This document shows positions 24,540 through 44,560 of a stretch of DNA of 64,000 nt, one piece after another (position 1 is the stretch's first letter; the number at the start of each line of letters is the position of its first letter). Source of the stretch: Pelecanus crispus (taxonomy: Eukaryota > Chordata > Aves > Pelecaniformes > Pelecanidae); NCBI RefSeq assembly GCF_030463565.1, contig NC_134649.1:33691044-33755043 (forward strand), given 5' to 3'. Under the pieces are notes generated by a model, which was not told where the DNA came from, did no database searches, and saw nothing but the letters and a program-made list of their open reading frames with translations. A program made the position numbers and the translations under genes.

Positions 24540-24613
24540 GCTGGGCTCGCAGGGGCAGCGCTGGCAGAGCGTGACCGTGACGTCCCCCGGCCCCTCGCCC
24601 ACCCTCTCCAGCC

Positions 24614-31019
<6,406 letters not shown>

Positions 31020-31141
31020 ATCTGATGCCAGATGACAGCCCAAATGTCCTAAACCCCACCAGCTCCGCATCTCATCTCCTTGACTAAGTACCCTGGCTAC
31101 CGGCATGAAGACTGAGCGCTGACAAGGGTGGCCGCTGGGAA

Positions 31142-31147
31142 AATAAA
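31142..31147 (+). terminator. TNNC1: TNNC1 poly(A) signal
   Basis: AATAAA lies 122 nt after the stop codon, giving a short 3'UTR of about 145 nt. A GT-rich stretch follows at about 31165-31190, as expected for a cleavage site. Confidence 0.8.
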
Positions 31148-31282
31148 ACGCGTTAATACCAAGTGCCTCAGATGGTCGTTCCTTGGAGGTTTAGTGAGAG
31201 TTTCACCTCGGCCACATACTCATGACTAATGGGGCTGCTTCTCAGGGCCACGCTGAACACCTGCGAGCAGCACCTGGGAAGG

Positions 31283-32417
31283 TGTGGTGGGTTGACCCTG
31301 GCTGGATGCCAAGTGCCCACCAAAGCTGCTCTATCACTCCCCTTCTCAACTGGACAGGGGATAGAAAAATATAATTAAAAAACTCCTGGGTCAAGATAAG
31401 GACAGAGAGATCACTCAGCAGTTACCATCACGGGCAACACAGACTCAACTTGGGGAAAATCAGTTTAATTTATTGCTAATCAAAATTGAGTAGGGTAATG
31501 AGAAATAAAACCAAATCTTGAAACACCTTCCCCCCACCCCTCCCTTCTTCCTGGGCTCAACTTCACTCCTGATTTTTCTCTACCTCCTCCCCCTGAGCGG
31601 TGCAGGGGGACAGGGAATGGGGGTTACGGTCAGTTCATCCCGCATTGTCTCTGCTGCTCCTTCCTTTGCAGGGGAGGACTCCTCACACTCTTCCCCTGCT
31701 CCAGCGTGGGGTCCCACCCACGGGAGACAGTCCTCCATGAACTTCTCCAACGTGGGTCCTTCCCACAGGCTGCAGTTCTTCATGAACTGCTCCAGCGTGG
31801 GTCCCTTCCACGGGGTGCAGTCCTTCAGGAGCAGACTGCTCCAGCGTGGGTCCCCCACGGGGTCACAAGTCCCGCCAGCAAACCTGCTCCAGCGTGGGCT
31901 CCTCTGTCTCCACAGGTCCTGCCAGGAGCCTGCTCCAGCACAGGCTTCCCATGGGGTCACAGCCTCCTTTGGGCACATCCACCTGCTCCAGCATGGGGTC
32001 CTCCCCGGGCTGCAGGTGGATATCTGCTCCACCATGGACCTCCATGGGCTGCAGGGGCACAGCTGCCTCACCATGGGCTGCACCAGGGGCTGCAGGGGAA
32101 TCTCTGCTCCGGTGCCTGGAGCACCTCCTCCCCTCCTTCTTCACTGACCTTGGTGTCTGCAGAGTCATTCCTCTCACATACTCTCACCCCTCACTCCAGC
32201 TGCAGTTTGTGTCCCAGTGGGTTGTTTTTTTGTTTCCCCTTCTTAAATATGTTATCATAGAGGCGCTACCACTGTCGCTGATGGGCTCAGCCTTGGCCAG
32301 TGGCGGGTCCGTCTTGGAGCCGGCTGGCATTGGCTCTGTTGGACATCGGGGAAGCTTCTAGCAGGTTCTTGCAGAAGCCCCCCTGCTACCAAAACCTTGC
32401 CATGCAAACTCAATACA
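31283..32417 (-). mobile_element. Solo LTR of a second avian ERVL-like family, about 1.1 kb
   Basis: It is bounded by TGTGGTGG... and ...CAATACA with an imperfect 5-bp duplication (GAAGG at 31278-31282, GAATG at 32418-32422). Minus-strand orientation is supported by a poly(A) signal AATAAA at 31474-31469 and an AT-rich TATA-like stretch near 32245. The middle (about 31690-32110) is built of diverged repeats around CTCCAGCGTGGG, which create long but meaningless open frames on both strands. No internal viral genes are present. The family is recalled, not searched. Confidence 0.85.
31700..32110. repeat. Imperfect tandem repeats inside the long LTR
   Basis: Units of roughly 40-60 bp share CTCCAGCGTGGG(T/C)TCC and CACGGG(G/C)TGCAG cores, from about 31700 to 32110. 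They belong to the LTR itself and explain its unusual length. Confidence 0.7.
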
Positions 32418-32422
32418 GAATG

Positions 32423-34311
32423 TGATACCACAGCTGGAGCTTTAAGCCTCCAAGGAGGTATTTTGCTGCCAGCCTGGTGGCAAAGCCCGGCCAATGGGGC
32501 CACCAGTGCTCAGTGGGGAGCTGCCATGTTGCACCTCCTCACCCCTGCCATGGTGAGCAGGCTCAGGAACTGGCACTGGTGCCTGCTGATTTAACTGGAG
32601 CATCAGCAGCATTTCAGCAATGAAATGTGAATTAACAGCCACTTATGCCATCACTGAAATCCCTGGGTGAGGGACAGTCCCTCCCCTCCCCACTCTCACC
32701 CTGGCTGTCCTGAAGGGACACACCTTCCTCCTCCCTGCCATCCTCATGGCCACCCTGCAGGACATGCAGAAAGATGACCTCTATTTTCTTTGGAAATGTG
32801 AATAAAAGCCATTGCTAAGCTGGACTGAATGCCTCCTTCCCATCTCGCCCAGCCTGGCAGGAGGCGGGCAATGGCAGCCCTGCAGCACGTCACAGTCCTC
32901 CAGCAGCCCTGGGTGGGAGCCTCACTGCAGTAACTGAAACACCCCATTTTCCCTCAGAAATCACATCCATTTGGGGCACAGGGGCCCTGAGCAAGGCACA
33001 ACCCCACTTTGGGTCTCAGCCCCCAGCCGCAGGGTGACAGCGCCAAGGAGGATGAGCCGTGCTGACCCCAAGGGCCCTGAGTGCCATCTTCTCTCTTCCC
33101 AAGGAAGCGCAGCATTCCTGTGGCATTAGCAGCTCCCCCTGCACATAGCTGCCTCCTCCCATCAAATTACAGCCCCAGCACAGCTCATGCATTGCAGTCA
33201 TGTTGCTAAAATCAAATGTTTACCCAAGCAAAATAAACATTAGCAGGGCAAGGCACGAGACTGTGTCGGTGCAAACCCCGGCGATGCTGCCCTCAACCCT
33301 AGGCAAGCATGCTGCCATGCCAGTGCCCCCATGTCCACTGCACCATCCTCCTGCCTTTCCTCTCAAAACCAGCTCTTTTTTTTTTCCCCTCTGTGGAACT
33401 AACACCCTGAGCAGCTGTATTTGATGTGACACACACTCTCATTTGTAGCAATAATGAAATATTGTAATTCAGAGCAAATGGGCTTGAGGTGAATACAGGT
33501 ATGAGAAGGGTTGTCAGTTATTTGGAAGGACGTGGCTGTGTCTTTCCTCTGGACAACAAGCACCAAATGTTTTGCCCAACCAGGGCTTATGACATCAGAG
33601 AAACCAAGGAAATCAACCCCTGTCAGCTAGAGCAGCTGATTTTCCTTAAAACCCAGGATATTTTGGGGACACCCCTAATGCAAACATCTGGAAGACCTGC
33701 TCAGAGGGGTCTCCCCAACAGTCCCAAGCCCTTGATGCCATAGCTCCTGCTGATTCAGCAGAACTGCAGGTGCACCAGAAGCCAACGGACACAGAAATGC
33801 ATTGGGTTGAACAACCTTGTGACAGGAAATGCTCCCGAGTATTACCATCTTCTGACTCCAATGAATCTGTAGCCTAGAAATCAAAAATAACCATTTTCCA
33901 CCTCCCCAGTGAAGCAGCAGCAGTTGTTTCCCACCAAGACCTGCTTCTGAGGACATAGCTGAAATGTTTTACCCCAGGCCTGGACACCTCCAGAGTTGAA
34001 AATACCTGGGCTTCGGCCCTGAGCCAAGGTGATGCCAGCTCTCCCCACAGCCACGGCCATCCAGCCCACAGACAACCCACACCCATGCTCTCACATCACA
34101 TCTTAGGAGGCATCACTGACAGCCCCATTATCTTCCTCTGTCCTGATCAGATCCCAACACCAAACAAGGACATCTCCAGAATACTCACTACTGCTTACCA
34201 ATAGGCTTTGGCTCACTGAAGGGTGAACAAGAAATAAAGTTAACCCCCTCCTTCAGCCAACTTGGTGGCTTCGGGGAGGCTTGGACTCCTGCTGTGACCA
34301 CAGGGAAAAGG
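32423..34311. other. Intergenic sequence between two LTRs
   Basis: Unique, moderately GC-rich sequence downstream of TNNC1. There is a short poly-T run at about 33376-33386. No exon, RNA gene or repeat family is recognised. Confidence 0.6.
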
Positions 34312-34316
34312 ACAAC

Positions 34317-34866
34317 TGTCCTTGTGGTTTAACCCCAGCCAGCAACTAAGCACCACGCAGCCGCAAGCTCACACCCCCTGCCCCAGTGGGATGGGGGAGA
34401 GAATTGGAAGAGTGAGAAACACTCCTGGGTTGAGATAAGAACAGTTTAGTAATTGAAATAAAGTAAAACAGTAGTAGTAATAACAACAATATAATAATAA
34501 TATACAAAGCAAATGATGCACAATGCAATTGCTCACCACCCACCGACTGATGCCCAGACAGTTTCCGAGCACAACTGCTGCCCCCCAGCCAACTCCCTGC
34601 AGCTTATATACTGAGCATGACATCATATGGTATGGAATAGCCCTTTGGCCAGTTTGGATCAACTGTCCTGGCTGTGCCCCCTCCCAGTTTCTTGAGCACC
34701 TGGCAGAGCATGGGAAGCTGAAAAGTCTTTGACTAGCATAAGCAGTACTCAGCAACAACTAAAACATCAGTGTGTTACCAGCATTATTTTCATCCTAAAT
34801 CCAAAACACAGCACTATGCCAGCTACTAGGAAGAAAATTAACTCTATCCCAGCCAAAACCAGGACA
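34317..34866 (-). mobile_element. Solo LTR of an ERVL-like avian endogenous retrovirus, copy 2
   Basis: It is the same family and orientation as the copy at 20682-21232. In minus orientation it carries TATATAAG at about 34603-34610 and a TGATGTCA CRE-like site at about 34618-34625. The plus-strand right end is intact (AACTCTATCCCAGCC... to CCAGGACA). The left end near 34317-34324 is slightly rearranged and no clean target duplication is visible. No internal viral sequence is present. Confidence 0.88.
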
Positions 34867-37800
34867 GCTGTAAAAAGCCACCTGGCCACGTGTCTTGGCT
34901 CTCCTCCCTTGGTTCAATGGCACTGGCAGCAGCAAGCCACAACCTCACCATCTACTCGCTCTTTTCTGAGCGCAAAACAGGGAAGGTGGTGGCTGGAGAC
35001 AGAGGACCAAGGTCTTGTAGCAGCTGAAACTTGTCCGTAGAAGAGCTGACACATTGGGGACTATTTGGGCTTTTTTAGTCCTTAGACCAGAGGCACCAGC
35101 AGGTCAACGTGCTCTGCATGAAGTCAGAAAAACTGCTGCAAGACCAATCTGTCTTCACACACTGACTGTCCTCCAAAAGTAAGACAGCAAATGCCTTGGG
35201 GTGGGGTGCTGTGGGTGGATTTCACTGTTGGCTAAAACATGGGAACAACTTAGGAATGGAACGCAACATGACAGGCTGGCAAATGGGTTAGACAGCTCAA
35301 AAACCAGTAACCAGTACAGGATCAGCCTGGTTGAAGCCTCCACAGAAGGGATGTGCCTGGAGATGTCCTAATGACGAATGAAAACCATCCAGGAGTCCAT
35401 GTATCTATGCAACTCCGAACAAATTTGCACTTTTCCCTGTTTCTGTAGTGAAGCTTCAGTGCCAGAAGCCCTTAAGAATGGTTACACGTGTCCACAAGCA
35501 CTACTTGAAAATATAACAGTAATTTAAAAAAAAAAAAAGTCATTGAAACATCTATCCATTTTTTTTTAACCAGGTAAAAAGCCATTTACCACTCTCTAAA
35601 CCAGTCCCCAGATCTGTGTGCTCTTAACCCACCAGCTGAGATGGAAGCTGTGCTGGCAGGTGATGGCAGCCCATGCCACCAGACGCAGCCACAGTTCTCA
35701 GGCCATTTGCTCTGCTTACCCTCGCTGGAAGATTTAATTCCTGCCCTGGCTTGCAGCTTTTCCAGCATATTTGCAGCCTCTCTTCAGCCCTCAGTAAAAC
35801 TTTGCTGTGTGAACTGACTGCAGGAAGACCTGACGATATTTTGTACTCATCTCCCTAATAAAAACTCTGCAGCTTGCCTATGGTCATGCATCTGCCACCA
35901 GGACAGCAGCAGCATAATGTGAGCTACGGTATGTCAAATAAACAACATTTCACCATGCCAAAGCCACTGTTGCTTAGAAACACCTGCAACAGTCCTGAAA
36001 CTTGGGCAAAGCAGAACTCATGTTCTGTTCGCTGCTTTTTGCTTGAACACACTACTGAAAAGCATTAAAGGGGAACAGGGCAACATGCATCCAGCCCAAC
36101 TTTTCATTTTCACTATGAACACCAACACCCCCAGAGAATACTCCACCCCATCAGAGTGTTTCCCAGGGCTTTGATTTCTCCTCCCAGTTCTGTGCTCTTG
36201 GCTTTCAGTGCGATTGCTCACCTTTGCCAAATGAGCTCATTCAGTATTAAGTTACATGTCCTTTGCTCCTTTTTTTTTTTTAAAATGGAAGGGGAAAAAG
36301 CCAAACTGGAACTTGATACTGAGTCCTCTTAATTGCAAAGGGGAGAAATCATCTGCAGCAAGTGTGATGTACAGCAGCAGCAAGCACAAAATGCATAACC
36401 TGATGTACAGCAGTAGCTGAGCAGAGAGACACTCTCAAGCTCACTGGCTTCCTGTGGGATACCAAGGACTTAATCATAAGAGTTTTGAAGTTTTTAAATG
36501 TCAAAGATGACAGAGCTTTGCATAATGGGAATAGTTTCAAGTGGGCCACAACTGCCAGTTCCATCTCCTGGGCTCTGTATATGTAATCGTCCCAAAACCA
36601 ATCTTCTGCCTCACTTGACCAACAGAAATCAAGACACAGAACTTAAATAATTTCACAACGCAAGCAAAGGAGGATGAAGACCTACCACGAGGCTCTCAGC
36701 ACAGACTCCCCTCCACAGCTGGGGCAACTTCTATGACAAGGAGGAAAGTTGCACGGAGGTGTCACAGGGTTAGAAAACACAGTAAGTGATCAACCAATGT
36801 CCAGGCAGTGTCCTGCGGGACCACGGTGCGTGCAGGGAGCTGACAACAAACCTGACACCGAGCTGCTATGGAAGCTCACAAAATTCCTGTCTCTTGCTAC
36901 ACAATGACGCCTGGATTAAGGTTACGTTCCTCTGTGCTGCATTTTGTCACGCAGACGCTATTTTGGTCAGAAAGTCAGCAAGCCCATATTTGGGAACCTG
37001 TCCTACTGAAGGGCAGCATGAAGGGCAGAGATGAAAAGGCTGCTTCTGAAGGCAGGCCTGAGGGAGCGGCCTGGAGCCACAGGAAGCCCAAATCTTCCTC
37101 TCCGCCTCTCATTAACATGCCAACATCCTTTTCTCAGCCTGACCCTTTTATCTCTCTCTCTTCCCTCAAACCACATCCTGCGGGTGAGCTACTCTCACAA
37201 CACAAGCACTCTGGGGAAGACACTAGAAATGAAATCCCCCTTCTTAGATAGAAAAGCCTTAGTGCTAGAGAATTAAAATGCCTAACTTAAAGCAGGTTGG
37301 AGATCTGCAGACACACAGGTGAAGGTGCAGCAAGACAGTCTCCTCTGTTCAGAGGCTCGCTCTTTCACTCTTGTCACAACATACATCTGCAGCAGACCGA
37401 CCATTTACACAGCTGGACTAGCCAACCTGCCCCCTCCAAAAACAGCAGCAACCCAAAAGGACATCTCCCCATGCTGGGCCTCTCTGCCAGCCCTGGCAAG
37501 GGCTGCAGGGGGCTGCCAGGCAGCTCCGGGCCAGTGGCTGAGGCTGCCAGGAGATGTGCACACTAACCCGAACCACGGCTACGCGAGCTTGCCTTTGTAG
37601 ACACACTCAAGCAGACTTCCCTCAGACTTTAAAGGCCCTCGACTCCTGAGTTTTAAGTTAGTAAATCTCTTTATATTGCTTGGTTTAGGGCTGGGTGGTA
37701 TTTCGCATCAGTCAAAAACAATTAAAAAGTGGGAACTAGGAAAATACGGCTTGAATTCAAGCCCTAAAGAATTATAAATATTTACTTTGTTTCAAAATAA

Positions 37801-38975
37801 CATTGCATTTTGGCAACTGACTAAACTATTTAAAAAAATCGGTTACATTAATTGGGTGTTTCAGTTGAAATTTTTTTTTAAATCCAGCAGATGTTTTGCT
37901 GCTCTACTGCAAAGTCAGAAGACACTTGCAAACTTCCAGCCCTCGTGTCCATCCGCGGGTTTACACCACCAGGTGGACAAGCGTTGGAATTGCAATTTCA
38001 GGAACAGTTCATTGCATTTTAACAAGTGGCTCATTTCAGTAATAAAAAAGCACCTCTTGAACCAGCTTTGCTGGCTTGCAGGACCTGGAGAATGAAGCCC
38101 TCTCCTGATCTATACAGAAGGACAGCAGTAACAAAACCCTGTCGCAGCACCTCTTGGGCTTCTGAATATTACTCCCCCAATCTCACCAGCCAGCACATTT
38201 CAACAGGTAGGTATTTTTTTCCTACTGGAATCAAACACCTCCACTAAAATACAGTAAATATGGGAAGTATGGATATTTTAAATAGTACTATAACCTTACA
38301 CATTCCCATGGTAGCTCCATTAACACTTCAATACTTTCAAGTATTTCAGAATACAAAACACACCACTTCTAACACCAATTGCTATGATCTTTAACACCAT
38401 AGCTAGCACTTGGTACCCTCCCATTTTTCAGGATTTCTGTAGCTCTAACTACCCTACCCGGACAGCAAAGCAGCAGATATGTAACAGCCCTTGGAAATCT
38501 CATCTTGCTGTAACAGCACTAGGGACTATCATAAAAACTGTGGTATGCAAGAACTCTGAACATGCATGCTAGTATCAAAAATAATTTTACCTGTATTGAA
38601 TACTGTCACCTAAGACTCCAGGCAACACTGGCTTCAATTTGTACGGAAAAATATGTGTTGTTTCTTGCTTAAATTTAAAATCTTCACTCAGTAACAATTT
38701 CACAACTTGAAACCAGACTTGGAACTACTAAATGCTCATGACCTGTACCAATGATTACAGTAGAACAGCACTGAGGAGGAAGCAGCTGTTTTACTTTGTG
38801 TGTGCAGAGGCTAACAGTATTAACACAAAAGCTCCCCACAGCTCTGCCTGGCTTGATCTGTCAGGGAACAAAAACACACACTGATCACTACACATAGGCT
38901 TGATGCACAACTGGCTTCTAAAATACAAAACAAACAAGACTTTTGGAGGATTCTCCTCAAATTTGGGAGGTGAAG
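34867..38975. other. Intergenic sequence between LTR copy 2 and RPL29
   Basis: Mostly unique sequence with A/T runs at about 35522-35540, 35559-35570 and 36270-36282. AT content rises towards RPL29. I find no exon, CR1 piece or RNA gene. Confidence 0.6.
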
Positions 38976-38992
38976 ACTTTGTTATGTCCCAT

Positions 38993-38998
38993 TTTATT
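38993..38998 (-). terminator. RPL29: RPL29 poly(A) signal
   Basis: AATAAA on the minus strand lies about 63 nt after the stop. This gives a very short 3'UTR of about 80-90 nt, normal for ribosomal protein genes. Confidence 0.8.
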
Positions 38999-39060
38999 TT
39001 TACAAAAATGCTGTAACACACATGCCAATAGGAAAACTGGTTCTTTTGTCTTAAACCACA

Positions 39061-41408
<2,348 letters not shown>

Positions 41409-41686
41409 GGCTGCACCTGCGGGAGGAAAAGACACCCCTCAGTCGGGGAGGGCTGACGAGGCGCGCCCCGGCTCCCCCACCCAAAGCCTTGTCAGGGCTC
41501 TTCCGCCACGACCGGCCAAAGCACCGACCCCGAGCGCCCGGCCTCCTGCCCCTCCGGCCCACGACAGCCCCAGCCCCGGCCTCACCCCCTCCCAGCCCGG
41601 CGGGGTCAGCTCGGGGCCAGCCCGGGGAACCACCCGCCGCCGCCCCGGGGAGCCGATGGAGCCGGATTGCGCGGAGCAGCACTCAC

Positions 41687-41711
41687 CGCCGCCGCCGGGC
41701 CGGAAGAGAAG
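41687..41711 (-). other. RPL29: RPL29 non-coding exon 1 with 5'TOP start
   Basis: The minus strand reads CTTCTCTTCCGGCCCGG followed by GGCGGCG and a GTGAGT donor at 41686-41681. A transcript beginning with C and a pyrimidine run is the terminal oligopyrimidine motif that puts ribosomal protein mRNAs under mTOR/LARP1 control. The exact start C (41711) is inferred. The exon would be about 25 nt. Confidence 0.8.
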
Positions 41712-42095
41712 GGCGCGCCGCAGGGGCTGCTGGGAAATGGGGCCGACGGACCGGAACCCCGCGCCGCTCCGGTGCGCAACAGGCGCCGCCAGCGGGGAGG
41801 TTCCGCTCGGCAGCATCCCCCCTCCCCGCTCGCCTCCCCGCGCTGCCGATCTGTGCCGCCCCCTGCACCGGCCCCGGCGGCTGCGGCTTCCGCTCCCGCC
41901 CCGGAGTGGAGCAACGCGGGCCCCCCAACACCCGGGCCCCACCGACGTGGCTGACCCCGGTCCCTTAGCGACACGGTTCCCAATATGGCCTCTCCCGGGC
42001 CTTGCGGCACAGGCGGGTAGCGCTGAGATCCGAGACCACCACTGCGGCTGGTGGCACGGCCTGATCGTGGGAGGCGAGGGGCCTCAGCCCATGCC

Positions 42096-44150
42096 CGGCT
42101 GAATTCGGACGTGATTTATCTGCACGTTCTGCTGTGCCTGCCATGCTCGGGCAGTAATATATAAAATAAAATTATAAAATTAAAAAATTAAAAAAAAAAA
42201 TCTTCACAGCAGATTCACTAAACGCTGTTCATTTTTATTTGTGTGGAAGACAGGCCCTTTCAGAAAGGCTGCAAACACCCCTGTTCATTTTCAAACCCTG
42301 ACAATTAGCATCTTTGCCTGTGCCACTTTGATGACTCCCCAAAACCCACCGCCTCCTGGGCCCAGCATGTCTGCGGCTGTGGTAAAGACGTGGCATGGTA
42401 CAAGGGGGTTTCATGCTGTGTCCAACTGTGCCTGGCCATGCGGGCCTGCGATTTTAAAGTCTCACTCCTGCAAAATATACAGACTGAGACTTGGATACTT
42501 TAGTATCTGAAAGACACTAAGATGATGACTAAGGTAGGCATATGAAACTGTGTCTAGCCATGCTGCAGCTGCTTTGCAAAAGTGCCAACCACACCAGAGC
42601 ACCAAGGCCATGTTCCTTCGATGACAGCAAGAGCAGGCGGTGCTGGCACAGGCAGCCTGGCTGGAGGGGACCGGATCCAGCTGCCAACGGCCGACGATTG
42701 GAATTAAGTCTCACGGTAGCTTCTGCTACCCCAAACACAGGAAGATTTGTGATAAGGCCATCAGGGAGTCCCAGTGCTGGCTGTGCCACTGCGGACAGCT
42801 AGCTATGGGGCTGCCAGTGGTGACGCCATGGGGAGGCATTTGTGGTTATGGATTGAGGTGTCTCCCATGGGGAAGTGTGAAAGGAGAAAGGGAAACCAAA
42901 GGCCAAGCTTGCCCAAGACCGTTGGGTTGCATCTGTGTACGAACTGCAGTGTTTTGGTCCAGGACTACTGTACTTTCAGCTGGGAACCTTTGAAATACAA
43001 GTGAAAAAGGCCTAGGCCTTTCTGCATTGTGGTAGAATGGAAGAATACTGCCATCTTTTTATGGCATTGCCTTTAAGAAGAGAGGCGCAAGTGAATTGCC
43101 TTAAAATAACCCAGATTGGAAAAAATAGCGCAGAGACCAAAGTCCTGGTACAGTATGTGGGAGAGAGAACCAGACTTTTTTTTTCAGTGACTGATTCCTT
43201 GCAGAGCAATTAGCTACTCTGCCTCAAGTTTGGACACCTGTGAACAAGGTCATCCTATTACAAAAACAGGGAAAAATAAATTATCCTTGATAGACAGGTA
43301 ACACTGATGAAACTGAAATGAAAATAGGCAGGAAAAATAAAGCTAATACAATTTAATTTCCGTATTTCTCTTATTTTCAGCAAGACCTAAATTGCAAAAT
43401 TTTGCTTAAATTTTTTTTTTTTTTTTCGTTCTGGGCCACTGTTATTAGCAAATAGTGTAAAAATAGATGAAAAGAGCAGTATTCTTCTACAGGCATTTTG
43501 CAGCTGGAATATAAGGTTCTCCACAAAATCCTCCTTGATACAAAAACTTCTGACTTTTTAAGTTCAATTTTTTAAAAATTCTTTCCACTGTAGTGAGCTG
43601 CAGTCTTAAAATATTCGGACATCACTGTGGCCAGCTAATCACAGACAACAGCAGAGAGAAAGCCTGACTTCCTGATAACCCGAAGAGTTGAGCTCAGTGG
43701 AAGATAAAACTGAATCCCAGAGGCATGTTTGCCTCCACTGCATTGCAGAAGGGAGAAAGAAATATGATGCCAGGTCTCTTTATCTTGGCCACTAGATTAT
43801 GAAAACTCTTGATCTTTTTCACTCATTTCTGAGCTTTCCTTCATAGGAAGAAACAGAAGGGTTTATTTTATGGTTTCAGCTATCTTAAAGTTCTTTCAGT
43901 ATCTTGCTGCAATTATTGCTGTCGGAGCTCCCTGGGAGGCTTTCACAGCTGCTGCCGGGGCTGCATGAGACAAGCAGTCAGACAGGTGGGGATTGAAGAG
44001 GCTGTGCTTAATGCCCAGGTGATATACAAGACCCATAAGGCAAATTATTAAAAAATAAAACTGCGGAAGTGCATTCAGTTTACAGGGCTGAGTGTAATAT
44101 ATTCAGGGTAGTTTATAAACCACTGCAAACCAATGTAGAATATAAGGTAG
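42096..44150. other. Intergenic sequence upstream of RPL29
   Basis: An AT-rich stretch at 42155-42205 is followed by unique sequence. There is a poly-T run at about 43411-43426. No gene is recognised. Confidence 0.6.
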
Positions 44151-44179
44151 AAAGGATGATCCAAGGCAGGATCAAGACC

Positions 44180-44560
44180 CCTTGAATTTCTCCTGTGCTC
44201 TGATGAGCTACAATGTCTCTAATTATGGTATTCCTGAGAGTGATTGGCCAGTTCAAAACCTTCAATCATACTTTTAGTGATTACAGACTTAATTAGTGCA
44301 TGTTAGCCCAAGTGTCCTCTATTAAAGGAGCTGTGCTCATTAAATAGGATGGTAATTACTCCAGCTGCAAAACAATTATGAAAAAATCATAGATTAAAAT
44401 AAAAATCTCACAGTGCCTTTGACAACCACATTATCTCAGTCGATGTCCTTGCATCACACACATTTATGACAATTGATCTCTGTTAGGTTTGTCACAGCTT
44501 TTATGCTGAGGCTACTCAGCACACATTTCAGCAGGCTCCTCTAATCTTGCCTCCTCCCTC
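44180..44560. promoter_or_regulatory. Candidate conserved non-coding element
   Basis: A complex, AT-rich, CpG-poor stretch with several homeodomain-type cores (TAATTA, ATTAAT and CATTAAAT) and no coding potential. It stands out from the GC-richer sequence on both sides. Conservation cannot be measured here. Confidence 0.3.

Noticed and set aside
31518-32361. Overlapping long open frames on both strands (up to 209 codons)
   Set aside because: They lie wholly inside the 1.1-kb solo LTR and reflect its internal repeats. No viral protein domain is present.
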